The notes beneath the pieces were generated by a model. It searched no databases. It saw only the letters and a program-made list of their open reading frames with translations, and was not told where the DNA came from. The position numbers were made by a program, and so were the translations under genes. This document shows positions 26,305-33,092 of a DNA stretch of 64,000 bases, piece by piece. This DNA comes from Chryseobacterium cucumeris (GTDB lineage Bacteria; Bacteroidota; Bacteroidia; Flavobacteriales; Weeksellaceae). Location: positions 434,001-498,000 of the forward strand of contig NZ_LUVZ01000001.1 in the NCBI RefSeq assembly GCF_001593385.1. Reading direction: 5' to 3'. Positions within the stretch are counted from its first letter, which is position 1. Each line of letters starts with the position of its first letter.

Positions 26305-26343
26305 ATTAATTATTAGAAATCAAATGATGAGATGATCAGTAAG

Positions 26344-26429
26344 CAATCCCTACACCGGCATTATCCGGATCAGGTGTGGAAATACATTCCTGGGTATCAT
26401 CTCAGCCACTGTTTTGTAGCACCCCATTG
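26344..26429 (-). promoter_or_regulatory. TPP riboswitch (THI element)
   Basis: On the minus strand the conserved TPP aptamer reads GGGGTGC, then GGCTGAGATGATACCC, then ACCTGATCCGGATAATGCC and GTGTAGGGA. The closing P1 helix is CAAT/ATTG. These are the hallmark P2-P3 pyrimidine-sensing and P4-P5 pyrophosphate-sensing parts. It lies 40 bases before the PnuC-type gene, so the operon is turned down by thiamine pyrophosphate. CACCTTTG just upstream is a near -7 box. No separate terminator hairpin is evident, so control may be at translation. Confidence 0.96.
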
Positions 26430-26557
26430 TTCGGCAAAGGTGCAGCTTTTTGTTGAAAAAAGAAAGGACTTTGTTTTTTTATTTACAGGATATGATCACG
26501 ATTATAAGGAGTCGATGAGGGAAATTATAATTTTATGGATAACTAAAAATTTATATT

Positions 26558-27016
26558 ATGGACAATCAAGAAATATCAGTACTTAATGACTTACTTCACA
26601 TTACCAACGACAGAAAGGAAGGCTTTGAAAAAGTTGAGGGAAAAGTATGGGAAATGTATCCGGATGTAAAAGATGAGTACGAACATATGATTTCGCAGTC
26701 GAAAATCATGAAAAATGAACTGATCAACCTCATCACAGAAAAGCAAGGCACTCCGGAGGACTCAACGTCCATGGCAGGAGCTGTTCACAGAACTTGGATT
26801 GACATTAAAAATTCTTTTACCATGGGAAATCTCATAGAATCTACATTAGAAAATGTGGTATTTGGCGAAAAAGCAGCTATTGAAGCTTATCAAAATGCCC
26901 TGGACACAGGTGAGCTCAGCCCAAAAAGTACTGAGATTGTGTCTGAACAGCTTCGTATCCTTAAAGATTCTTACAGACAATTCAAGAAAATTGAAGAATA
27001 TAAAAAGAAAGAATAA
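26558..27016 (+). CDS. PA2169-family four-helix-bundle protein
   Basis: A 152-residue, all-helical, charged protein matching the PA2169/DUF2383 family: an N-terminal LNDLLHITNDRKEGFEKVE helix, and later HRTWIDIKN and ESTLENVVFGEKAAIEAYQNALD with the E-x6-Y spacing of ferritin-like bundles. Members are stress-related and their function is unclear. It stands alone on the plus strand, divergent from the TPP operon and convergent with the DUF4142 gene. Confidence 0.85.
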   Translation: MDNQEISVLNDLLHITNDRKEGFEKVEGKVWEMYPDVKDEYEHMISQSKIMKNELINLITEKQGTPEDSTSMAGAVHRTWIDIKNSFTMGNLIESTLENVVFGEKAAIEAYQNALDTGELSPKSTEIVSEQLRILKDSYRQFKKIEEYKKKE

Positions 27017-27018
27017 TC

Positions 27019-27043
27019 AAAAAACTCCTCTTAAAAAGAGGAG
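27019..27043 (-). terminator. Hairpin CTCCTCTT/AAGAGGAG with minus-strand T-run
   Basis: A perfect 8-base stem with a 3-base loop. On the minus strand six T residues follow, so it terminates leftward transcription, from the DUF4142 gene or from the promoter at 27082. Confidence 0.7.
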
Positions 27044-27081
27044 CTTACTATAATCAAGAACAAAATAATATTTAATCAATT

Positions 27082-27128
27082 CAAAATTATTAAATATTGT
27101 ATGCTCATACTTATGATGCAGGTCATAA
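27082..27128 (-). promoter_or_regulatory. Crp/Fnr-like palindrome with TAnnTTTG box, minus strand
   Basis: TTATGATGCAGGTCATAA (27111-27128) shares the TTATGA and GTCATAA arms with the site at 22661. On the minus strand TAATTTTG follows after 21 bases (27082-27089), the same spacing as at 22701. It lies in the gap between two convergent genes, so what it would express is unclear; a hairpin terminator follows within 65 bases. Confidence 0.4.
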
Positions 27129-27138
27129 AAACTCAATA

Positions 27139-27750
27139 TTATTTGACCGCATTTTTAGCTTTTTCCGATTCCTGCAAATGATGTTCAAGTGTCGGAAGGG
27201 TTTTCGCTGCGAAAGATTTTAATGAGGCTTCTGTTCCTTCTGACGCCTCTTTTTTGAATGCTTCCACATCTTCTTTATGATCACTGACCATTAGATCTGT
27301 ATATTTTTTGTCAAAGTCTTTACCTTTCTTAGCTTTCAGGTCATCATACATCTTCTGCTTTTCGGCATCCAGACTTGTGGGTAAGGTATACCCTATTCCT
27401 GATGCCCAATTCTTAAGCTCGTCATTCGCTTTGGAATGATCGGTTACCATCATTGCTCCCAAAGATTTTACCACTGAGTTTTCAGCGTTTGTTGCGGCCA
27501 GTTTTCCCATCATTACTTCCATCAGTCCTCCTATGGCTGCAGCATCTGCAAACTTTTTGTCCTGATCACTGAGAGTACTTTTCTGATCTTTGGTGTCTGA
27601 CATTTTGGTGGAGTCGCTTACCGTCATCCCGGATTCTGCAGGGGCAGACATTGTGGTACTTTCCTCAGATTGGCTCGTTGATGTCGGTTCGTTTTTTTTG
27701 CAGGCCGTTAAAGCAGCTAATGCAAAAATTGTTACTACAAGATTTTTCAT
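27139..27750 (-). CDS. DUF4142 lipoprotein
   Basis: A 203-residue exported protein. The signal peptide ends in the lipobox ALTAC (C17), then a Ser/Thr/Lys-rich linker of about 50 residues. A DUF4142 helical domain follows (about 65-200), with DQKFADAAAIGGLMEVMMGKLAA and a ferritin-like pattern ending HHLQESEKAK. Related proteins are outer-membrane or periplasmic and often sit with stress genes, as here. Function is unknown. It is convergent with the PA2169-family gene. Confidence 0.88.
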   Translation of the reverse strand: MKNLVVTIFALAALTACKKNEPTSTSQSEESTTMSAPAESGMTVSDSTKMSDTKDQKSTLSDQDKKFADAAAIGGLMEVMMGKLAATNAENSVVKSLGAMMVTDHSKANDELKNWASGIGYTLPTSLDAEKQKMYDDLKAKKGKDFDKKYTDLMVSDHKEDVEAFKKEASEGTEASLKSFAAKTLPTLEHHLQESEKAKNAVK

Positions 27751-27879
27751 AATAATAAATTTTAAGTGGTGATATTAATGAAGTCAAACAATGACTTTGT
27801 TTATAAATGCAACAATTTATCTGCCAAAAACCGATTACAACACTTCTAACCTAATCATAAAACATTATGAATAAATACC

Positions 27880-28488
27880 TTACAACTTATTAACCAACCG
27901 GAATGTAAGATTAATACGCTCCTTCATAGCGGTTAGAGACTTGGCAATACGATGTTCCCAGTTTTCCTGAAGGTCTCCTTTCATAATCAATAATGATCCG
28001 TGAGGAAGAGGCAGGCTGTATTTACTCTGATGATGGTCTTTTTTCCTGAAATCAAAATTTCTGGTTTGCCCCAGACTTACTGACGCAATCACCGGACGTT
28101 TCCCATATCTGCTTTCCTTATCCCGATGCCAGGCAACAGAATCGTTATGATCTCTGTAAAGGTTCAACAATACGGAATTGAACTGATAGCCAAATGTTTC
28201 TTCTATTCTTTGTTTTAAAGAAAACAGTTCGGGTGTCCAATGATGGGCATCCAGTTCATTGTCTGAAGGATAGGCATTTTTCTCATCTCCATACCAGGCG
28301 GTTAAGCGAGGTGTGAGAACCATCTTATCATACATTTTCTGGGTACGTTGTTTCCAGGGAGCTGTTTCAAGCAGATGAATTTTAAGGCGGTCAGCTTCTT
28401 CCTGATTCAGGAAATGTTCTCTGTATTCCAGAAGGTCTTTTGGAAATTCGTACAGATCTGCTGAGTCGAACAGGCTAAGTTGGGTCAT
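27880..28488 (-). CDS. alkB: AlkB-family 2-oxoglutarate/Fe(II) dioxygenase
   Basis: A 202-residue protein related to AlkB, which repairs alkylated bases by oxidative demethylation. The iron ligands are visible as H121-x-D123 in WHRDKE and H179 in NWEHR. The 2-oxoglutarate-binding Arg residues lie in RINLTFR (R191, R197). The NLYRDHNDSVAWHRD segment is characteristic of the ALKBH2/3-like branch. It is monocistronic or loosely linked to the neighbouring stress genes; no operator is obvious upstream. Confidence 0.92.
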   Translation of the reverse strand: MTQLSLFDSADLYEFPKDLLEYREHFLNQEEADRLKIHLLETAPWKQRTQKMYDKMVLTPRLTAWYGDEKNAYPSDNELDAHHWTPELFSLKQRIEETFGYQFNSVLLNLYRDHNDSVAWHRDKESRYGKRPVIASVSLGQTRNFDFRKKDHHQSKYSLPLPHGSLLIMKGDLQENWEHRIAKSLTAMKERINLTFRLVNKL

Positions 28489-28667
28489 TTTTAAACTTTA
28501 TAAATGGTAGAATACAGTTTTCTTTTACAGTATAAGAGTTTTGTTATTCAATTACAGTTCATTTTAAAAAACTAAATTGATACAAATTATATCCACAAAT
28601 ATACTACAACTGATACAAAATCAAACAAGGTAAAAATGTTGCATTTTAAACCTTTCCGGATTTCAAT

Positions 28668-28702
28668 AAAAAGGAGACCTGATTTTTTCAGGTCTCCTTT
28701 TT
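28668..28702 (-). terminator. Terminator of the DUF892 gene
   Basis: AAAAAGGAGACCTGA/TCAGGTCTCCTTTTT, a near-perfect 14-base stem with T-runs on both strands, 12 bases after the minus-strand stop. Confidence 0.85.
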
Positions 28703-28713
28703 AAAGATTGTAT

Positions 28714-29280
28714 TTACATGGCTTTGCTGTTAAGATTGGTATCAGCAACTTTTGTAAGCAGTTCATCACATTTTTTTTCTTCTTCCAATGTACTTAAAAA
28801 GTTTTTAAGACACTCTTCTTCCTTCAATACTTTTGCGAATGCTGCCAGTGTTCCATAAGTAGCAATTTCATAATGTTCAACTTTTTGCGCTGCTGCAATA
28901 ATGCCCGCATCTCTTACTGCTCCCGGTTCTGTCTCTTCCATAATGCTCTTTCCTTCATCCAGCAATCCCTGCATAGCATCACATTTTTTTGCCTGGGCTT
29001 TTTTTCCTAATGCTTTAAAACATTCTTCCAATCTTTCCACATGGCCTTCTGTTTCCGTGATGTGCTTATCAATGCCTTGTTTAAGCTTTTCACTGGTTGC
29101 ATTTTTCATCATTGCCGGCAGCGCTTTCAGCAGTGCTTTTTCAGCCCAGTAAATATCTTTCAGCGCATCTTCAAAAAGATCTTCCAAACTTTTGGCTGCA
29201 TTTTTTTTAGCCGGAGTTTTTGCTTTTGCTGTTGTTGCTTTTTTGGCTGGTGTTTTTTTGGTTGCCGTTTTAGTTTCCAT
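28714..29280 (-). CDS. DUF892/YciE-like ferritin-family protein with a Lys/Ala-rich tail
   Basis: A 188-residue protein. The first 30 residues are a histone-like Lys/Ala/Thr repeat (TKKTPAKKATTAKAKTPAKK) that probably binds DNA or is disordered. The rest is a DUF892 four-helix domain: LEDLFEDALKDIYWAEKALLKALP, and later KVEHYEIATYGTL, with the E/H residues expected for a di-iron site. Family members such as YciE are induced under stress. The basic tail is an addition seen in some Bacteroidetes members. It has its own terminator. Confidence 0.9.
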   Translation of the reverse strand: METKTATKKTPAKKATTAKAKTPAKKNAAKSLEDLFEDALKDIYWAEKALLKALPAMMKNATSEKLKQGIDKHITETEGHVERLEECFKALGKKAQAKKCDAMQGLLDEGKSIMEETEPGAVRDAGIIAAAQKVEHYEIATYGTLAAFAKVLKEEECLKNFLSTLEEEKKCDELLTKVADTNLNSKAM

Positions 29281-29443
29281 ATTATAATAATTTAGTGATT
29301 GATTGGTGGTAAATCTGCAACTATAAGACCATTTTTGTCCAAAATACTGAGATGTGGTATCTAAAATTACAGGAGCTTATATGGTAAGTTAAAATTAGAA
29401 TAGCTGTTCGCAGAGAATAAAAGGCCTGAAAATTTGCCAATCA

Positions 29444-30922
29444 TTACGGTGTTTGTTTTTTTACCCATATACTTACCGAACTCGAATTTACAGTAAACAC
29501 CGCTTTCCCGTCTTTATCCGTATAAATTTCTTCATGACGGTTCTTTAAAAAATCGGTATAAACCGAATCCGCATGTTCTTTTCCCAATTCTATTTCTTTA
29601 TAACCTTCTTCGCTATTAGACATGATTACAATGCAGTCCGCATGCTTTTCATCTCCTTTCCGTACAAAAGCTACACAGTTGGGATGATCAAAATAATCGG
29701 TCTGTTTACCATATGCAAAAAGCTTTCTCGCTTCAAGCAGACCGGGAAGTTCTTCAACCTTCGGCATGATGATATGCACTTCCTGCTCATCCTTTATATC
29801 GATATAATCTGCACCAAAAAGATCGGGATAAAATATGCAGGGATAAGCTTCATCGGTAAGAAGAATAATAGCATAAGCCAAGGGTTTGAACCAGTCTTTC
29901 ACCGCAGATTCAAGAGCCTGAAGCTGCTGTGTATCGTGGTTTTCAACAAAAGAAACTGAGAATACCGGTTTCTTCTCCAAGAAGCTTCCTTTTAAAATCC
30001 GGCTCATATCATAATCTTTACCATCCTGTGATGCTTTAAAGAAATTATAATGCAGCGGAGTATCAAAACAAGAGATAAGATCAGACATTTTATCGGAAAA
30101 ATACTCAATTTTTTCTGCCTCGTCTTTCCAGAATTCGCCCAAAACAAAACATTCAGGATTTACTTCTGTTTTAATATAGGAGACCCAGTCTTTCAAAAAG
30201 TTGGAGGAGATATGTTTTAAGGCATCCAATCTGATTCCGTCTACTTTCGTTGTTTCCATATACCATCTGATCCATTTTTTCATTTCCTCCACAACATAAG
30301 GATTACGGTACTCTATGTCAGCTCCCATCAGATAATCATAATTACCGAACTGATGACTTACGGCATCTGTCCACTCCTCACCATATTCATTATGGATTTT
30401 AAAAACACCCTTCATCTCCTCTCCTTCTCTGATCACATAATCAATACCGCTGAAACAGTGATGATCCCATATAAAGTTCGAATACACTCCTTTTCTTCCC
30501 GGAAAAGTAAATTTCGTATAGGCTGAAACCTCCATATTTTCAGAGATTCTTTCATTACGGTTTTCTTCACTCAGCTGATGTACCATAATCTTTTCTTCTT
30601 CATCTCCACCCATCCTGTGGTTTAAAACAATATCCGCATACACAGACATTCCCACTTCATGCGCTTTCTCTATTGCCATTAAATATTCGGCTTTTGTCCC
30701 GTAACGAGTTGGTATACTGCCTTTCTGATCAAATTCTCCCAAATCATAAAGATCATATACATCATAGCCACGCCCTTCCATATTGAGACTGCATTTATTG
30801 GCAGGAGGAAACCAGACGGCAGTAAACCCCAAATCTTTTAAATATTCTGCTTTTTCAGCAAACTCATTCCATAGGTTTCCGGGATGATACCAATGGAAAA
30901 ACTGAATAATAACTCCATTCAT
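29444..30922 (-). CDS. Cytoplasmic alpha-amylase (GH13)
   Basis: A 492-residue glycoside hydrolase without a signal peptide, like cytosolic AmyA-type enzymes that cut alpha-1,4-glucans. The (beta/alpha)8 barrel motifs are present: DIVLNHR (97-103), the nucleophile D233 in GIRLDALKH, the acid/base E263 in LGEFWKD, and the transition-state D330 in VENHD. The C-terminal domain ends in a beta-rich segment. It lies 11 bases downstream of the SDR gene on the same strand and is probably co-transcribed with it and the CinA-like gene. It likely works on stored glycogen or maltodextrin. Confidence 0.92.
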   Translation of the reverse strand: MNGVIIQFFHWYHPGNLWNEFAEKAEYLKDLGFTAVWFPPANKCSLNMEGRGYDVYDLYDLGEFDQKGSIPTRYGTKAEYLMAIEKAHEVGMSVYADIVLNHRMGGDEEEKIMVHQLSEENRNERISENMEVSAYTKFTFPGRKGVYSNFIWDHHCFSGIDYVIREGEEMKGVFKIHNEYGEEWTDAVSHQFGNYDYLMGADIEYRNPYVVEEMKKWIRWYMETTKVDGIRLDALKHISSNFLKDWVSYIKTEVNPECFVLGEFWKDEAEKIEYFSDKMSDLISCFDTPLHYNFFKASQDGKDYDMSRILKGSFLEKKPVFSVSFVENHDTQQLQALESAVKDWFKPLAYAIILLTDEAYPCIFYPDLFGADYIDIKDEQEVHIIMPKVEELPGLLEARKLFAYGKQTDYFDHPNCVAFVRKGDEKHADCIVIMSNSEEGYKEIELGKEHADSVYTDFLKNRHEEIYTDKDGKAVFTVNSSSVSIWVKKQTP

Positions 30923-30933
30923 ATCCGTTAAGA

Positions 30934-31686
30934 TTAACCGTTAACAATTAAACCTCCATTAGGATGAAGAACCTGTCCCGTTATCTGTGATGAAGTATCT
31001 GTGGCAAGAAATAGAAAACTTGCTGCCACTTCTTCGGTAGAAGCATTACGTTCTAGCGGCGGTTTATTCTGATCTTCATCTTCTTCTCCGAATGTTTTTT
31101 CCGTAAGCGGCGTGGCCACCGGTCCGGGTGCAACAGCATTCACCCGTATTCCTTTAGGTTTAGCCTGCAGTGCCAGTGAACGGGTGAACGAAACAATAGC
31201 GCCTTTGGTTGCTGAATAATCCAGTAATTCTTCATGTCCAAGATAGGCAGTAGCTGAAGTAGTATTGATAATAGAATCCCCTTGTTTTAAATAAGGAAAT
31301 ACAATCTTTGTCAGCAGGATCATTCCGATAATGTTGGAATCGAAAGTTTTGCGGATATCCTCTTCTTTAAGATTTTCTATACTTTCACAAGGAACCTGGG
31401 TTCCTGCATTATTAATCAGTATATCTATTCCTCCGAATTTAGAAACTACCTCATTAACAACAGATTTACAAAATTCACTATCATTAATATCACCTTCAAA
31501 CGAAAGGACTTTTCTTCCTGTTTTTTTTAATTCCTCCACTGTTTTCATGGCATCTTTGGCATCATGATAGTGGATGAAGGCAATATCTGCTCCTTCCTTA
31601 GCAAATAAAAGAGCGATGGCTTTACCAATTCCGCTGTCTGCTCCTGTAATAAGGACAGATTTATTCTGCAATTGTAATTTTTCCAT
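30934..31686 (-). CDS. SDR-family oxidoreductase
   Basis: A 250-residue short-chain dehydrogenase. It has the NAD(P) motif GADSGIG (15-21), NNAG (92-95), and the catalytic Ser144, Tyr157 and Lys161 (YSATK). The frame stays open for 83 more codons upstream, but those would overlap the CinA-like gene and carry no family features; the ATG at 31686 places the Rossmann motif at the usual distance. Its group often reduces sugars or aldehydes and is found in stress clusters, but the substrate is unknown. Confidence 0.9.
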   Translation of the reverse strand: MEKLQLQNKSVLITGADSGIGKAIALLFAKEGADIAFIHYHDAKDAMKTVEELKKTGRKVLSFEGDINDSEFCKSVVNEVVSKFGGIDILINNAGTQVPCESIENLKEEDIRKTFDSNIIGMILLTKIVFPYLKQGDSIINTTSATAYLGHEELLDYSATKGAIVSFTRSLALQAKPKGIRVNAVAPGPVATPLTEKTFGEEDEDQNKPPLERNASTEEVAASFLFLATDTSSQITGQVLHPNGGLIVNG

Positions 31687-31723
31687 AATTGATTGTATTA
31701 ACAGCTTATTATTGTGATGATTT

Positions 31724-32293
31724 TTACTCCTTATTTTCACGGTGTTTATCCAGTTCCAGCTTAAAGCATCCCAGAATGAATTCACTGTAATAGAGCTGGG
31801 CATTAACAGGTTTGGTTCTGGAGTGCAGATATAATTTCTCTGAAAGAACCACTTTTCCTTTGTGCGCAATGGCAAAGTAAGCGAAGAGCTTCCCTTCTGA
31901 TTCTTCCACCGGAGTGGCATATCCTGTAACTCCAATAGACCAGTCGGTTTTGTAGAGTTTACCTACCTGCAACGCCATTGTTTCAGCAATATGAGGAGAT
32001 ACAGAGTTATATTGTCTGGCTTCCAGAGCATCTACATCAAGAAGATTTACCTTTTCTTCTAAAGTATACGCTGTCATGCCGCCTTTAAAAAATTGGGAGG
32101 CATCCTTCATCTGGGAAAACGAAAACTGTAAAAATCCGGCTGTAACACTTTCAGCTGTTGAAACGGTTTCATCTCCTGACAGAAGATACTCTCCGATACG
32201 CTTAAACAGTTTCTCGAGTTCTATGACGAAATGCACCAGGGATTTCACTGACAATGAATCAGCGTGGGCAATTTGAGAAGATTTTAAAATCAT
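31724..32293 (-). CDS. CinA-family C-terminal domain protein (nicotinamide-nucleotide amidase-like)
   Basis: A 189-residue stand-alone CinA C-terminal domain. TAESVTAGFLQFSFSQMKDASQFFKGGMTAYTLEEK and SIGVTGYATPVEESEGK match the PncC fold, which hydrolyses nicotinamide mononucleotide to nicotinate mononucleotide. The catalytic Ser of the usual AESCTGG motif is present as AESVTAG, with Cys replaced by Val and the second Gly by Ala, so activity is uncertain. The first 25 residues have no counterpart in the family, and a later start is possible. It precedes the SDR gene by 37 bases. Confidence 0.82.
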   Translation of the reverse strand: MILKSSQIAHADSLSVKSLVHFVIELEKLFKRIGEYLLSGDETVSTAESVTAGFLQFSFSQMKDASQFFKGGMTAYTLEEKVNLLDVDALEARQYNSVSPHIAETMALQVGKLYKTDWSIGVTGYATPVEESEGKLFAYFAIAHKGKVVLSEKLYLHSRTKPVNAQLYYSEFILGCFKLELDKHRENKE

Positions 32294-32320
32294 GCTGTAT
32301 ATATTATAACAGTATTAAGA

Positions 32321-32716
32321 CTATTGTTGCACGGGATCCTGTGAATGTTCTTTTTCTTGGGATAGTTGTCCAAGTTTCTCATAATATTTGTGAAGTTTGT
32401 CCAGTTCTTCTTCCGTCAGATCTTCAATATCCACCAGTCTGTTACTGGCTTTTTCATAGGAGGCTATCAATTCGTTGAGTTTTATCTGAATAGCCTTAGA
32501 GTCTTTATTCTGAGTTTTCTGAATCAGAAATACCATTAGAAAAGTTACAATTGTGGTTCCCGTATTGATAACAAGCTGCCAGGTTTCAGAATAATTGAAA
32601 AGAGGTCCACATACAGCCCAGACAATAACCAGTAAACTTGCTGTAATAAAAGCACCCGGACTTCCGGTTATACAGACAACACGATCTGAAAACCTTTCAA
32701 AAATTTTTTTTTTCAT
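32321..32716 (-). CDS. Small membrane protein, low-affinity iron permease-like
   Basis: A 131-residue protein that begins MKKKIFERFSDRVVCITGSPGAFITA. Two membrane segments (about 23-45 and 55-75) are followed by a charged, helical C-terminal tail. It matches the short bacterial low-affinity iron permease family; transport has not been shown for such short members. The ATG at 32716 is chosen because the 23 codons upstream, although open, add an unrelated hydrophobic stretch. A Crp/Fnr-like site lies 59 bases upstream. Confidence 0.75.
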   Translation of the reverse strand: MKKKIFERFSDRVVCITGSPGAFITASLLVIVWAVCGPLFNYSETWQLVINTGTTIVTFLMVFLIQKTQNKDSKAIQIKLNELIASYEKASNRLVDIEDLTEEELDKLHKYYEKLGQLSQEKEHSQDPVQQ

Positions 32717-32774
32717 AAATAACACAATTTTGAATAAAATGGTAATACAAGTTATCAAAACAACAGTATAAAAA

Positions 32775-32792
32775 TTATGACTCAAGTCACCT
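32775..32792 (-). promoter_or_regulatory. Crp/Fnr-like palindrome upstream of the 32321 gene
   Basis: TTATGAC-TCAA-GTCACCT keeps one perfect arm and GTCA of the other, with the same N4 centre as at 22661. On the minus strand TAACTTGT lies 20 bases on, a poor TAnnTTTG box at the right place. A further TTATGAC half-site lies at 32800-32806. Confidence 0.45.
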
Positions 32793-33092
32793 ATGCCTTT
32801 TATGACTTAGCTATTATTATAGTATATTTTCCAACAATATTGAGTTTTGTTTAAAAATGTGGAGAACCGCATAATTATTTTTACCCGTTAAAAACAAGCC
32901 ATTTTTTTGATCAATCTCTTTTATATAACAAATTGTAAACGAAAGATGTGGAATAGTTAACATATTCAAAAAAGAGAGAAATAAAGCATATTCCAAAAAC
33001 TGAATAAAATCACTTCGTTAAGATTTAATACTTAATTAAAAAATAATTATCCATCTTTGCAGCCTTAAAAATCAAACACGCTAGTTTATTTC
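32786..33092. other. Divergent promoter region before the TonB receptor
   Basis: No gene is visible. It holds the right arm of the Crp/Fnr-like site and the TTATGAC half-site on the left. On the right is CCATCTTTG (33051-33059), close to a -7 box, 33 bases before the receptor's ATG. The middle is plain AT-rich sequence. Confidence 0.5.

Noticed and set aside
26332..26586. 84-residue plus-strand ORF
   Set aside because: It reads through the TPP riboswitch in antisense and overlaps the start of the PA2169-family gene.
31687..31935. Longer 333-residue version of the SDR gene
   Set aside because: The extra 83 codons overlap the CinA-like gene on the same strand and lack any SDR feature. The ATG at 31686 puts the cofactor motif at the normal distance.
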